Assembly (NCBI GenBank): GCA_017303555.1 | Contig: JAFLCN010000007.1 | Span: 62,001-126,000, forward strand | Reading direction: 5' to 3' | Length of the DNA stretch: 64,000 nt | Source of the DNA: Planctomycetota bacterium | Lineage (GTDB): Bacteria > Planctomycetota > Phycisphaerae > Phycisphaerales > UBA1924 | Shown here: one piece after another, positions 26,267 through 35,312 of the stretch | Numbering within the stretch: position 1 is the first letter of the stretch | Layout of the letters: the number at the start of each line of letters is the position of its first letter | Made by a program: the position numbers and the translations under genes | The notes under the pieces: generated by a model | The model's database searches: none | The model's input: the letters and a program-made list of their open reading frames with translations, nothing else | Told to the model about the DNA's origin: nothing

Positions 26267-26304
26267 CGCGAAGTTCGTGCAAATTTCCGCGCGATGGCGG
26301 GCGA

Positions 26305-27525
26305 TCAGTTCTGCGTGCCCTGAAGGACCGAGTACTTCAACTCCGCCGCTTCGAGCGAGAGCGAAGAAGTCACGACCACGCCTTCCGCGGCAGCCTGCTC
26401 GCCCTCGAGCGGGGGCAATTCCGTCGGCTTCATGCCGAGGAAATTGATCTCGAGCTGGCGCTTGATCTTCTCCATCGCCTTGTTCTGGATCTGACGCACG
26501 CGTTCCTTCGTGACGCCGATGATCTGGCCGACCTGTTCAAGGGTCATTGGCTTCTCATCGTCGGTCTTGTGCTCAAGGCCGAAGCGATGCTCGATCACCG
26601 TGCGCTCCACGTCGGTCAGTTCGGCGCGGTTCTCCATCACAATCCGCTTCACTTCTTCCGCGGCGTCCTTCTCGAACGTGAACCGCTTGGTCTCGAGGAA
26701 GTTGGACTTCTCGAGCTTCGGATCAAAGTCGGTCGGGAAGCGCTGGCGGTACTTGCTCAGCTTCATGCCCTGACGGCTGAAAGCCTTCAAGATGGCGCGG
26801 CAGGCGTACGTGCTGAACTTGTAGCCACGCCCCGCATCGAACTTGTCGACGGCGCGGAGCAGGGCCATGTTGCCTTCGCTGACGAGATCAGCAAAGTCGA
26901 CTTCGCTCATGCGCGTGCGCTTGGCCATCGCCAGCACCAGCGCGAGGTTCGTCTCCGCGATCTGCTCGCGGATGCGCTCGCTCTTGCGGTGCCAGCGGAG
27001 GATTTCATCCGCCTGCTCCGGGCTGGGCAGACGCGAAGCGCGGGTCCACACTTCCTGCTGCAGCTTCCACACGCGATACCGCGCGTAGTTGAACTGATGG
27101 AAGAGAACGCGCTCTTCGGCGCCGGTGAGGATCACCTGCTGTGCGCTCTTCACGGTGCGCGTACGCGACGTGCTGGACAGATCATCCATCACGGGGTGGT
27201 ACCAGGTCGTGTCGGGCTTCTGAATGTCAGGAGCCTCGTCGTAGATCTTGCCGAACGCGCCCTCTTCGTAGAAGACGGGGCTATCGATGAAATCCTGCTC
27301 GACCGACAGGATCGTCGCGAGAAGGCGCTCGTCTTCTGTGCTCAGGCGCTTGCGCACCACGGCCTTGCTCGCCGGTTTCGACAGAGCATCGACCGCGGGC
27401 TTCGCCGCGCGCTTCCCGGCCTTGGGTGCTTCGGGCGCCGTCGCGGCGACCGAAACTCCGGCACGATTGCGTCGCCGGACCTGCTCCAGCGGGCCGACGC
27501 TTCGTTTTTCTCCAAGCTGCTTCAT
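26305..27525 (-). CDS. Sigma-70 family RNA polymerase sigma factor, atypical
   Basis: A 406-residue sigma factor. The basic N-terminal 65 residues look disordered. Region 2 is clear (DFADLVSEGNMALLRAVDKF, RGYKFSTYACRAILKAF) and region 4 has LTDVERTVIEHRFGL and the helix-turn-helix MTLEQVGQIIGVTKERVRQI. Between them only about 60 residues are found, with no recognisable region 3. Region 2.4 (YACRAILKAF) differs from the housekeeping YATWWIRQAI, so promoter specificity may differ. ATG at 27525 is chosen for AGAAGG five bases upstream. A hairpin (27542-27559) sits in its leader. Confidence 0.85.
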   Translation of the reverse strand: MKQLGEKRSVGPLEQVRRRNRAGVSVAATAPEAPKAGKRAAKPAVDALSKPASKAVVRKRLSTEDERLLATILSVEQDFIDSPVFYEEGAFGKIYDEAPDIQKPDTTWYHPVMDDLSSTSRTRTVKSAQQVILTGAEERVLFHQFNYARYRVWKLQQEVWTRASRLPSPEQADEILRWHRKSERIREQIAETNLALVLAMAKRTRMSEVDFADLVSEGNMALLRAVDKFDAGRGYKFSTYACRAILKAFSRQGMKLSKYRQRFPTDFDPKLEKSNFLETKRFTFEKDAAEEVKRIVMENRAELTDVERTVIEHRFGLEHKTDDEKPMTLEQVGQIIGVTKERVRQIQNKAMEKIKRQLEINFLGMKPTELPPLEGEQAAAEGVVVTSSLSLEAAELKYSVLQGTQN

Positions 27526-28179
27526 GGCAACCTTCTTCCTACCCACGGACGCCCGTGGGCCGTCCTTACTTTCACTCCGGGAGTCTGCCCCCGGCTCGCA
27601 ACCATCCCGACGAACTCTCCCAAGCCGAACTCCAGATTCCGAACATCTGCTGACCTTCGGATTCCGCCTCTACCCCCCGAGTTTCCACGTTTCCGCGGGT
27701 TCTCGGAAGTCCTTGAACATTGATCGCCCCCGCTAGGGGGCGCCAGTGCCCTGTATACGCTTCCAAAGCTCGCAAAGTTCCTCTTTCAAGGAGCCGCGGC
27801 AACACCAAAACCGCCCGACACACACACCCCGGCGAGCATTCGCTCGCGAGAGCACTGCTTCCAACGTCACGCCTGATAAAAACGCCCCAACGAAGCCGAA
27901 GCCCACCCCGCTTGCAGCCGCCCCGCCCCAAAGACTTTGCGAAATCCGTCCTTCCCACGAATCGCCGGCGTCATCCTCCGCCAGCCCGAGACACGCGTGC
28001 CTCCGGAGACCCGATTTTACAGGAAACTCGGCTTCCTGCCAAGCGATACGACATGTTATCCACAACCAAAATGAAATTAGGCATTAGTTCGGTATACAAT
28101 CGCGCGAAGTCGGCCGATCGCACCGCAATTGCGCGGCCAATTGCATCCCGCTCCTCCGCAATTCTCTGGAGTTTCAACC
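27526..28179. other. Intergenic region between the sigma factor and sod genes
   Basis: About 650 bases between divergent genes with no convincing coding frame. It holds two hairpins: CCCACGG/CCGTGGG at 27542-27559 in the sigma factor leader, and CGCCCCC/GGGGGCG at 27725-27742. A minus-strand TATACA at 27752-27757 could be a -10. From about 28045 to 28110 the DNA turns AT-rich and includes TATACAAT at 28093, a plausible -10 for sod, without a good -35. Confidence 0.5.
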
Positions 28180-28821
28180 ATGCCGTTCACACTCCCCGCT
28201 CTGCCCTATGAAAAGAACGCGCTCGAACCACACATCGATGCCGCGACGATGGAGATCCATCACGGCAAACACCACAAGGCCTACGTCGATAACGCCAACA
28301 AGGCGCTCGAAGGCACCAAGTTCGCCGACATGGACCCGATCACCGTGATCAAGTCGCTCGGTGACATTCCGGAAGACAAGCGCGGCCCGGTCCGCAACAA
28401 CGCCGGTGGCCACGTCAATCACTCGATGTTCTGGCAGATCATGGCCGCGCCGGGCAAGGGCGGTGGCGGCGAACCGACCGGAGCGCTCGCCGCGGCGATC
28501 AATGCCGCTTTCGGCTCCTTCGCGACGTTCAAAGAGAAATTCCAGGAAGCCGGCACAAAGCGCTTCGGCTCGGGCTGGGCGTGGCTCTGCGTGATGCCCG
28601 GTGGGAAACTCGAGATCTGCTCGACGCCCAACCAGGACAATCCGCTCATGGGCAAGGCGATCGCGGGCTGCGACGGCACGCCGATCCTCGGCCTCGATGT
28701 CTGGGAGCACGCGTACTACCTGAAGTATCAGAACAAGCGCCCGGATTACATGGCGGCGTGGTGGAACGTGGTGAACTGGGCGAAGGTCAATGAGAACTTC
28801 ACGAACGCCGGCGGGAAGTAG
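28180..28821 (+). CDS. sodA: Superoxide dismutase, manganese type
   Basis: A 213-residue cytosolic enzyme converting superoxide to peroxide and oxygen. Metal ligands are seen in the N-terminal [24 protein letters not shown] and the [18 protein letters not shown] signature. GGHVNH together with the glutamine in NQDNPLMG is the pattern of Mn enzymes; Fe enzymes usually have their glutamine earlier. ATG at 28180 gives the usual N-terminus [10 protein letters not shown]. The AT-rich upstream DNA probably holds the promoter. Confidence 0.96.
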   Translation: MPFTLPALPYEKNALEPHIDAATMEIHHGKHHKAYVDNANKALEGTKFADMDPITVIKSLGDIPEDKRGPVRNNAGGHVNHSMFWQIMAAPGKGGGGEPTGALAAAINAAFGSFATFKEKFQEAGTKRFGSGWAWLCVMPGGKLEICSTPNQDNPLMGKAIAGCDGTPILGLDVWEHAYYLKYQNKRPDYMAAWWNVVNWAKVNENFTNAGGK

Positions 28822-28871
28822 GCCTAGTTGCGTCAGAATCGGTTTCGTCTAAACGTAGATCCGAGGCCAAA

Positions 28872-29249
28872 TTGGAACGAGACTACGACCCACCGCTTCG
28901 CGAACTGATTGAATCTGCCGCTCACGTTCGCCGTCGTATGGGAAAGTCATTGTCGTCCGAAGGAATGTGTCGAGATGTCTCGCTCGCGACACTTCTCTCC
29001 GTCCGACATCAGCACTTTTCAGCTGTAGCATGCTACGGAAAAGTTTTGATCGGAGAGGCGGCATATCCGCATTGGTGGTGCCGGTGGCGCAACACCATCG
29101 TTGATCCAACGCTTGACCAGTTCGGAATTTTTGATGAGGTCCACGTTCAACAGGAGGGCGAAATCTCGCCAGCTAGGTATATCGAAGAGTTTTGCTTCAT
29201 AGTCGCTCCAGATCGACTACGTCGATTGATGCCTCAAGCTCAGGGTTAG
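28872..29249 (+). CDS. Small protein with possible Cys-His-Asp (transglutaminase/papain-like) core
   Basis: A 125-residue frame starting with TTG at 28872 (ATG at 28938 is an alternative). It has lower GC and less biased codon use than its neighbours. The order Cys in EGMCRDVSLATLL, His in YPHWWCRW, and Asp in IVDPTLDQFG resembles the compact Cys-His-Asp arrangement of transglutaminase-like or papain-like folds, where HxWxx...DPTxDQF strings recur. This is pattern recognition only. No signal peptide is seen. It stands alone between sodA and the esterase and may be horizontally acquired. Confidence 0.5.
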   Translation: MERDYDPPLRELIESAAHVRRRMGKSLSSEGMCRDVSLATLLSVRHQHFSAVACYGKVLIGEAAYPHWWCRWRNTIVDPTLDQFGIFDEVHVQQEGEISPARYIEEFCFIVAPDRLRRLMPQAQG

Positions 29250-29320
29250 CCGCTTCTCCGCCGGGATCGTGAAATCTGTTCGACCGCATACGCTCAAGTG
29301 TGCACGGGACGTCGTGCGTT

Positions 29321-30796
29321 ATGAAACGTTTCCTCTTAACGGTCTTTCTCATGACACCAATCCTCGCCGTCGCGTCGGTTCTGTACATCTTCGCTCTGGG
29401 TGCGAACAACCCGGACAAGCAGATTGCGCATGTGCCGCGGGTTGGTGCGGGGGCGGGCGCGACGGGTGGGGCGAACGCGATCGGCGAGCTCTTTGCCGGA
29501 CACAAGGCGACCGGAGAGACGCGTGAGGCCATCGCCGAGGCGAAGGCGAACGAACTTGCCGCGGCAGATGTCGCCGCGGAAATGGTGAAGCCGGAGAGCC
29601 TCCCCCAGGGCTTCATCATCGTCGTCGATGACCCGTCCAAACTTGCGAGCCTCAGCAGCCCGATCTTTATCGCCGGGAGTTTCAACGGCTGGTCGGCGGG
29701 CGATACGAAATTCAAACTCACTCCGCAGAGCGACATGCGCTGGCGCATCGAGTTCCCGCAGTGGAAGGGCGGCAGCGAATTCAACTTCAAGTTCACGCGG
29801 GGAAGCTGGGAACTGGAAGAGCTGAAGGATGATCTGACGCCCCCGACGAATCGTGCGCTGCCCCTGATCGACGCGAGCAAACTCGCGCCGGGCGAGAAGC
29901 CGGTGCTTGAGTTCAAGGTCGCAAAGTGGGCGGATCAGAAGCCGGATTACAAGAAGCCCGAAGATGCGAACGACGCGTACAGCCCGAAGAAGATCACCGG
30001 TGACTACCGGCGCGTGCAGGTTGCCGGCGCGCCGTTCGGTCAGGCCAATGCTCAGCGCGAACTGATCGTCTGGTTGCCTCCGGGCTACGAGGCGGGCGCG
30101 AAGGCGGGAAAGAAGTTCCCGGTGCTGTATCTGTTCGACGGCCAGAATCTTTTTCAGAAGCACTCCGGCGTGCCGGATGAATGGCGCGTCGATGAGACCG
30201 CGACCGAGTTGATCAAGGCCGGCAAGATCGAGCCGCTGGTGATCGTGGGCATTCCCAACGCGGGCGCGGGGCGCATGCGTGAATACATGCCGGTGAAGGC
30301 GCTGCCGAATGTCGAGCCCGGCGCGAATGAGTTCATCGCGTGGCTTGTAGATGAAGTGGTGCCGAAGGTGCAGAGCTTGTTTGCGGTCGAGCGCGATCCT
30401 TCACGCGTGGGCATCGGTGGAAGCTCGCTCGGCGCGGTGATCGCGATCGAGGCGATCAATCAGCACCCCGAGATGTTCGGGCTCGCACTGCTCGAAAGCC
30501 CGGCGCTGCGTGCGGGAAACCCCGAAGCGTGGAACACGTGGATGTCGCAGATCAAGCACTGGCCGAGGCGTGCGTTCGTCGGCGTGGGCACCCGCGAGAT
30601 GGCCGACAAGCCGGCGACGGATGCAGGCAATGTGGCCTACACGCAGTCCGCGGGCGCGCTCGAGAAGCTCATCAGCTCGCAGCAGGGATCGTCGGGCTCG
30701 AAGTTGGTCGTCGAGGCTGATGCTGTGCACAACGAGGGCGCGTGGGCGAAGCGCATGCCGCAGGCGCTCGAGTTCCTGTTTCCGGCGAAGAAGTAA
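29321..30796 (+). CDS. Exported esterase-D-like alpha/beta hydrolase with CBM48-like domain
   Basis: A 491-residue protein. An N-terminal membrane or signal segment (MKRFLLTVFLMTPILAVASV) is followed by a linker of about 70 residues. A glycogen-binding-type beta-sandwich comes next (IFIAGSFNGWSAGD), then an esterase domain with the nucleophile elbow GIGGSSLGA near residue 367. ELIVWLPPGYE and FPVLYLFDGQN are typical of the enterochelin esterase/esterase D family (PF00756), and the late VEADAVHNEGAW supplies the likely catalytic histidine. ATG 29321 starts the hydrophobic segment. The substrate could be an acyl sugar, polysaccharide ester or siderophore. Confidence 0.82.
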   Translation: MKRFLLTVFLMTPILAVASVLYIFALGANNPDKQIAHVPRVGAGAGATGGANAIGELFAGHKATGETREAIAEAKANELAAADVAAEMVKPESLPQGFIIVVDDPSKLASLSSPIFIAGSFNGWSAGDTKFKLTPQSDMRWRIEFPQWKGGSEFNFKFTRGSWELEELKDDLTPPTNRALPLIDASKLAPGEKPVLEFKVAKWADQKPDYKKPEDANDAYSPKKITGDYRRVQVAGAPFGQANAQRELIVWLPPGYEAGAKAGKKFPVLYLFDGQNLFQKHSGVPDEWRVDETATELIKAGKIEPLVIVGIPNAGAGRMREYMPVKALPNVEPGANEFIAWLVDEVVPKVQSLFAVERDPSRVGIGGSSLGAVIAIEAINQHPEMFGLALLESPALRAGNPEAWNTWMSQIKHWPRRAFVGVGTREMADKPATDAGNVAYTQSAGALEKLISSQQGSSGSKLVVEADAVHNEGAWAKRMPQALEFLFPAKK

Positions 30797-30985
30797 GTCG
30801 CATGCCGCTGAAGCCCGGGCAGTTTCGCTGGTTCTTTCCGAATCTGGCCGAGCCAAAATTCGCTGCTCGGGCTGACTTCCGAGCATGGTCTTATGTTGTG
30901 CCCCGAACGCGGACAGCAGTCCAATCTGGAAGAGCGCGGAATCACCCCGGAGCAACTGCTTGCGTGAACGCGGTTGAGCACGCGA

Positions 30986-31969
30986 TCACTCGCACGCCAG
31001 CGTGTTGTACGCGTTGACGAAAATAATGAAGTCTGCGTCATCGACCAGGTCATCGTCGTTCAGGTCGGCGGGGCAACCGAACGGCATCGCCGCGTCTTCA
31101 CAGACCAGAAGGTTGTAGCCGGTCACGAACGAGGTGAAGTCGAGATCGTCCACGAGGCAGTCGTTGTTGAAATCGGCGGGGCAGAACTTGGCCTCGATGC
31201 CGAATCCGAGCGTCGCGGCGTGCGCCTGCACTTCTTCGGCGCTCAGTACGCGCTGGTAGAGAGCGAGTTCATCGAGCCCGCCCGTGAAGAAACGCGTGAA
31301 GTCTGCCGCCTTCTGGATCCGGAATTTGCTTGAAGCCACATTCACCGGAACGGCGCCGAGCAGCGATTCATCGCGCGTCATCTCGGCGAGTTGGCCGTTG
31401 ATGTAGAACTTTGTCCCCGTCAGCGAGTTGTTCGTTCCGTTGTTGGAGTCGCGCGTCCAGACCACGTGATACCACACGCTCTGCTTGGTGCGGCAGACCG
31501 TCCGCAGTCCCGAGTTGTAAAACCCCGCGAAAAAACGGTCGTAGTTGTTGCCCTGAATGCTGAACCAGACGCTCGTGCCCGTGGGGTTTGTGCCCCACCA
31601 GAGCATCGGCGCCCAGAGAGCGCCCTGGCTGTCGATCCGCACAATCGCTTCGGCCGAGAATGTCGGATTGCCGGTCAGCGATGCGGGAACGGCGTTCAGT
31701 GATTCGATGTAGGGCTGCGTGCTCGCGTTGAAGCGCACGCCCGTATCACCCCCGGATGTGGGCTCGGAGTAGATGACGCCGTTGAATGTGGTTGCGTTGT
31801 ACCCCGCACCGAGCGAGCCGTGGTTGATGATCGCGCCGGACGCCTCGTTGAACCGGTACCACAGCACAGGTTGGCTGGTCTGCACTTCATTCGCGAAGGA
31901 TGCCGGCGCGGCGTCCGCGCGGCCCGCAAATGCCAACAGCACGATGCCCGAACACAGCAGCGTTTTCAT
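30986..31969 (-). CDS. Secreted LamG-domain protein with C-terminal dockerin-like repeats
   Basis: A 327-residue exported protein. The signal peptide is MKTLLCSGIVLLAFAGRADA. Residues 30-255 form a LamG/concanavalin-like sandwich (PVLWYRFNEASGAIINHGSL, FFTGGLDELALYQRVLS). The last 60 residues hold two calcium-binding dockerin-like repeats, CPADFNNDCLVDDLDF and CPADLNDDDLVDDADF, each followed by an F-x-x-x-YN segment. Such endings are common in secreted Phycisphaerae proteins. ATG 31969 begins the signal peptide; sequence upstream is shadow. It is the last gene of the minus-strand DUF1800-DUF1501 set. Confidence 0.85.
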   Translation of the reverse strand: MKTLLCSGIVLLAFAGRADAAPASFANEVQTSQPVLWYRFNEASGAIINHGSLGAGYNATTFNGVIYSEPTSGGDTGVRFNASTQPYIESLNAVPASLTGNPTFSAEAIVRIDSQGALWAPMLWWGTNPTGTSVWFSIQGNNYDRFFAGFYNSGLRTVCRTKQSVWYHVVWTRDSNNGTNNSLTGTKFYINGQLAEMTRDESLLGAVPVNVASSKFRIQKAADFTRFFTGGLDELALYQRVLSAEEVQAHAATLGFGIEAKFCPADFNNDCLVDDLDFTSFVTGYNLLVCEDAAMPFGCPADLNDDDLVDDADFIIFVNAYNTLACE

Positions 31970-32073
31970 GGGGTGTTCCCTTCTTGCTCCTGCGAACGAG
32001 CATAACCCAGAAGGACGCAGCTGCAAATGAAAAACAGTTGTCCGCTCAAGACCACAGTTCTGGTGGCCCCAGT

Positions 32074-33414
32074 TCAAGCGTTTTTCAGGACGATGACCGG
32101 CTTGTGGCTTGCGCCCAGGACCTGCTTGCTGTCGGCCTTGAGCCACTGCTCCAGCACGCCGGCGTAGACGCTGCGGAAGTCGATGAGGTACTTGAGGTCG
32201 CCCTGATCGAGATCGGTGAGCGAGGGGTGATTGCCGATGACGCCGGGGCGGACCATCGGCCCGAAGAGGAACATTGGTGCCGCGGTGCCGTGATCGGTGC
32301 CGCCGCTGGCGTTCTGTGCAACGCGCCGGCCGAACTCGCTGAAGCTCATGGTGAGCACGCGTGAGTCGTTTCCCTGCGCCTTGAGGTCGGCGTAGAAAGC
32401 CTTGATCGAATCCGCAAAGTTGGCGAGCAGATTGCCGTGGCGACCCTGCGCGCCGCCCTGGCCGCTGTGCGTGTCGAAGCCGCCGAGGGTGACGTAGTAG
32501 ACGCGGGTCTTCAGCCCCGCGCGGATCATCGCGCCGACCATCTGCAATTGGCGTCCGAGTTCGTTGCCCGGATAGTTCACCAGGCTCTTCTGTGCCACGG
32601 CCTTTCGGATCTTGTCGCTGCTGATCTGCGCATCGAGCGCGGTGCGCATCAGGAAGTCGGCGTTGGAATCGCCGCCGCCGGAAGCACCGCGACGATTGAG
32701 GTCGTGATATGGCTCCTTCAGAGCATCATGAATGTCTTCGCCCGACCAGCGGAAAAGATCGGCAGATTCGAAGCTAACCGGCTTCGTCGCGCGGCCCTGC
32801 AGCGCGAGCGGCGCGGTGCGCCCGATCGCGATGGGGGGATCAATCGCAGTCATCGGACCCGCGGCAGGTTTCTTGCTCCCGTCCGGCTTGCCGCTCTCGC
32901 CTTTGCCGTAGCCGCAGCATTCGTTATCGATGTAGCGACCAAGCCAGCCGTCGCCGGTCGCATCGCGGTCGCCGGTCTGCCAGATATCCATGCTCTTGAA
33001 ATGCGAGCGATCGGGATTCGGATAGCCCACACCCTGAATGACCGAGGCCATCCCGTTGTCGTAGAGCTCCTTCAGCGCCGTCATCCGGGTGTGCAAACCG
33101 ATGCCGTCGGCTTCGGTGAGCTTGAGAACTTCATTCTGACGCACGCCGATGCCCGCACGCGCCTTGTAGTACGCGTCCATCCCGTAGGGAATGACCGTGT
33201 TCAGGCCGTCGTTGCCGCCGCCGAGTTGGACGACAACAAGGATGCGATCCTCATCGACGCCGGGCGTGCTCGAAAGCCCATCGGCCATCATCCCCGCCAT
33301 CGCGTCGGCAGACGAACCAAGAAAAGCCGGGATCGTCCACGCGGTCGATGCAAGCGTGAGACCGCCGTACAGAAACTTGCGGCGGGTAAAAGCGGGGGAG
33401 TTGTGCAGGTCCAT
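32074..33414 (-). CDS. DUF1501 family protein, Tat-exported
   Basis: A 446-residue protein of the DUF1501 family, which has a sulfatase/alkaline phosphatase-like fold. A Tat signal (FTRRKFLYGGLTLASTAW) indicates folded export. VQLGGGNDGLNTVIPY, the GIGLHTRMTALKELYDNG region, GGFDTHSGQGG and SEFGRRVAQNASGGTDHGTA are family hallmarks. DUF1501 genes almost always pair with DUF1800 genes, as here, where DUF1800 lies 121 bases upstream. Molecular function is not established. Confidence 0.92.
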   Translation of the reverse strand: MDLHNSPAFTRRKFLYGGLTLASTAWTIPAFLGSSADAMAGMMADGLSSTPGVDEDRILVVVQLGGGNDGLNTVIPYGMDAYYKARAGIGVRQNEVLKLTEADGIGLHTRMTALKELYDNGMASVIQGVGYPNPDRSHFKSMDIWQTGDRDATGDGWLGRYIDNECCGYGKGESGKPDGSKKPAAGPMTAIDPPIAIGRTAPLALQGRATKPVSFESADLFRWSGEDIHDALKEPYHDLNRRGASGGGDSNADFLMRTALDAQISSDKIRKAVAQKSLVNYPGNELGRQLQMVGAMIRAGLKTRVYYVTLGGFDTHSGQGGAQGRHGNLLANFADSIKAFYADLKAQGNDSRVLTMSFSEFGRRVAQNASGGTDHGTAAPMFLFGPMVRPGVIGNHPSLTDLDQGDLKYLIDFRSVYAGVLEQWLKADSKQVLGASHKPVIVLKNA

Positions 33415-33450
33415 GGGAGCTCCGGCTGAAACGGTTTCGAGCGGTCAGTG

Positions 33451-33537
33451 GAAAGTGAACAGTGAAAAGCGAACATGCAGAAGCGCTGAATTACGCCCGG
33501 ATCCATTTTCGCTTTTCGCTTCTCACTTTTCGCTTTC
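33451..33537. repeat. Imperfect inverted repeat between the DUF1800 and DUF1501 genes
   Basis: A 23-base arm at 33451-33473 (GAAAGTGAACAGTG onward) pairs with 33515-33537 (ending CACTTTTCGCTTTC) with three mismatches across a 41-base loop. The arms are built from GTGAAAAGCGAA-like units. It would form a large hairpin inside the presumed DUF1800-DUF1501 transcript. Confidence 0.6.
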
Positions 33538-35182
33538 AACAAAGCTGATACTCCGGCATCGCGGTGATGAGGAGCAAGTATCCGATCACGAGTTCGCGCG
33601 ACACGCCCCCGCCGACTTTGGCGGAGAGCGAGGCGAGCGCTTCTTTCGATTGCTGCGGCGCGCTGCCGATGGTGAGGCGGAGCAAGTAATCCGCGACCGC
33701 GGCAGGATCCTTCTCGCTGCCCGGGTTCGCCTTCGCCATCTCCGACAGCAGCGGCATCGGGTCGTACTTCATCTCGTCGGCGTTGGCGTCGTAGCCGCGG
33801 GGTTTCTTGCCCGTGAGCAGAAACGCCATGATGTTCTGGCGCACGAACATCGTGCTCGTGTTGATCCACGAGCGCCCGCCATCCCAGCCCTTCACACTCG
33901 GCGGGAAGAGCAGGTTCTGGCCCATGAGATCGAGCGCATCGTTCAGGATCGAGAGATCACGGACCGGCGTGTCGAGCGAGCGCACCGCGCCCACGACAAG
34001 CTGCGTCGGGCTCTTGATCTGCTCGTTCATGATCTTGTCGTCGTAAAAATGCTGGCTCAGGAAAAGCCGGCGCAGCACCGGCTTCAGCTCATATTTCGAG
34101 GAGCTGAACGCGGCCGAAAGATCGCGCAGCGCCGCCTGCTGCGGCGCGGGCAGGTCGTTGTAATCCGCACGCTCGAGCGGCGGCAGTTCCGCACAAAAGT
34201 TGTGGTACAGCTTCCGTGTGATGAACCGTGAAACGCCCGGTTGTTCGAGGATGATCTTGACGAACGCATCGCCATCGAACGCGCCCGTGCGCCCGAGGAT
34301 GGTCTTCGAGCCCCCGTCGTGGTTGTTCTTCTCGAAGACGAACGTGTCGTCCTTGAAGGTGTAGCCCGTGAGCGACCGCGCGCCTTCTTTGATGTCGTTC
34401 TCGGTGTAGCCCCCGATTCCCAGGCTGAACAGCTCCATGATCTCGCGCGCGAGATTCTCGTTGGCCTTGCCCTTGCGGCTCGTGTCGTTGTTCAGATACT
34501 TCAGCATCGCCGGATCGCGGATGATGCCGTAGAGCAGGTCGCCGAAATTGCCCAGCGCGTTCTTGCGGAACAGCTCGTTCTGTATGAACATGTGGAAGCT
34601 GTTCTCGATGTTGCGGTAGCTGGTCGCAAAGTGACCATGCCAGAACAGCACCATCTTTTCTTCGAGGGGCCGGGGCGTCTCGATCATCCGCTTCAGCCAC
34701 CAGCGCTGCACCTCGCCGATCTGCTGGCGATCCTGCCCCTGGCGACGCTGCTGTTCCACTCTGAACTTCGCGAGCGCATCTTCATCTTGCCTTTGCCGCG
34801 CCGCCTGATACGCCTTGCGCTCTTCCGCGGTCGGCTCGCGCATGATGTTCTTGTCGAACAGGTCTGCGCGGGGCCGGTCGCCCGGCGCATTGGCCGGATC
34901 GATCACGTACTCCACGGCCTTCTGCGGGCCCCAACTCGCCAGCGTCTGAATCTGGACGGGCGTGCCGCCGAAACCCGCGCGCCACAGGAGGTGGCGTGCT
35001 TCCTCGTAGCCGAAGTTCTTTGGCGCGATCGGCGACATCGAGCCGGTCATCGCTCGCTCGGCCCGCTTCGCCGACGCTCCGCGCGCGGGGGGAGTCGCCT
35101 GCGCCGGATTGGCGGCCGGATTCGAGGGCTTCGCCGCCGTCTCGGGCAGGGAACTGGACTTGTTTTCCGGTGAATCGGCCAT
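33536..35182 (-). CDS. DUF1800 family protein
   Basis: A 548-residue protein. After a Pro/Ala-rich N-terminal stretch of about 45 residues comes the DUF1800 opening ([19 protein letters not shown]). [49 protein letters not shown] and [17 protein letters not shown] are strong family motifs. DUF1800 and DUF1501 proteins form an exported pair widespread in planctomycetes and some proteobacteria. The N-terminus lacks an obvious signal peptide. The stop lies within the right end of the inverted repeat at 33515-33537. Confidence 0.92.
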   Translation of the reverse strand: MADSPENKSSSLPETAAKPSNPAANPAQATPPARGASAKRAERAMTGSMSPIAPKNFGYEEARHLLWRAGFGGTPVQIQTLASWGPQKAVEYVIDPANAPGDRPRADLFDKNIMREPTAEERKAYQAARQRQDEDALAKFRVEQQRRQGQDRQQIGEVQRWWLKRMIETPRPLEEKMVLFWHGHFATSYRNIENSFHMFIQNELFRKNALGNFGDLLYGIIRDPAMLKYLNNDTSRKGKANENLAREIMELFSLGIGGYTENDIKEGARSLTGYTFKDDTFVFEKNNHDGGSKTILGRTGAFDGDAFVKIILEQPGVSRFITRKLYHNFCAELPPLERADYNDLPAPQQAALRDLSAAFSSSKYELKPVLRRLFLSQHFYDDKIMNEQIKSPTQLVVGAVRSLDTPVRDLSILNDALDLMGQNLLFPPSVKGWDGGRSWINTSTMFVRQNIMAFLLTGKKPRGYDANADEMKYDPMPLLSEMAKANPGSEKDPAAVADYLLRLTIGSAPQQSKEALASLSAKVGGGVSRELVIGYLLLITAMPEYQLC

Positions 35183-35312
35183 GCAGCGTCCCTCGGGCCT
35201 CCCCAGACTAACGCATCGGGCAAGTCCCGATTGCCGCGGGAAACAAACGAGCCTGCAAGTTCATTTCAGGCCTCATAACCCGGCGACGGCCCGGTCCCAT
35301 GACGCATTCGAT

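Noticed and set aside
27720..28211. Open frame of 163 codons between the sigma factor and sodA
   Set aside because: Unusual composition, no ribosome site and no family resemblance; it overlaps the sodA start.
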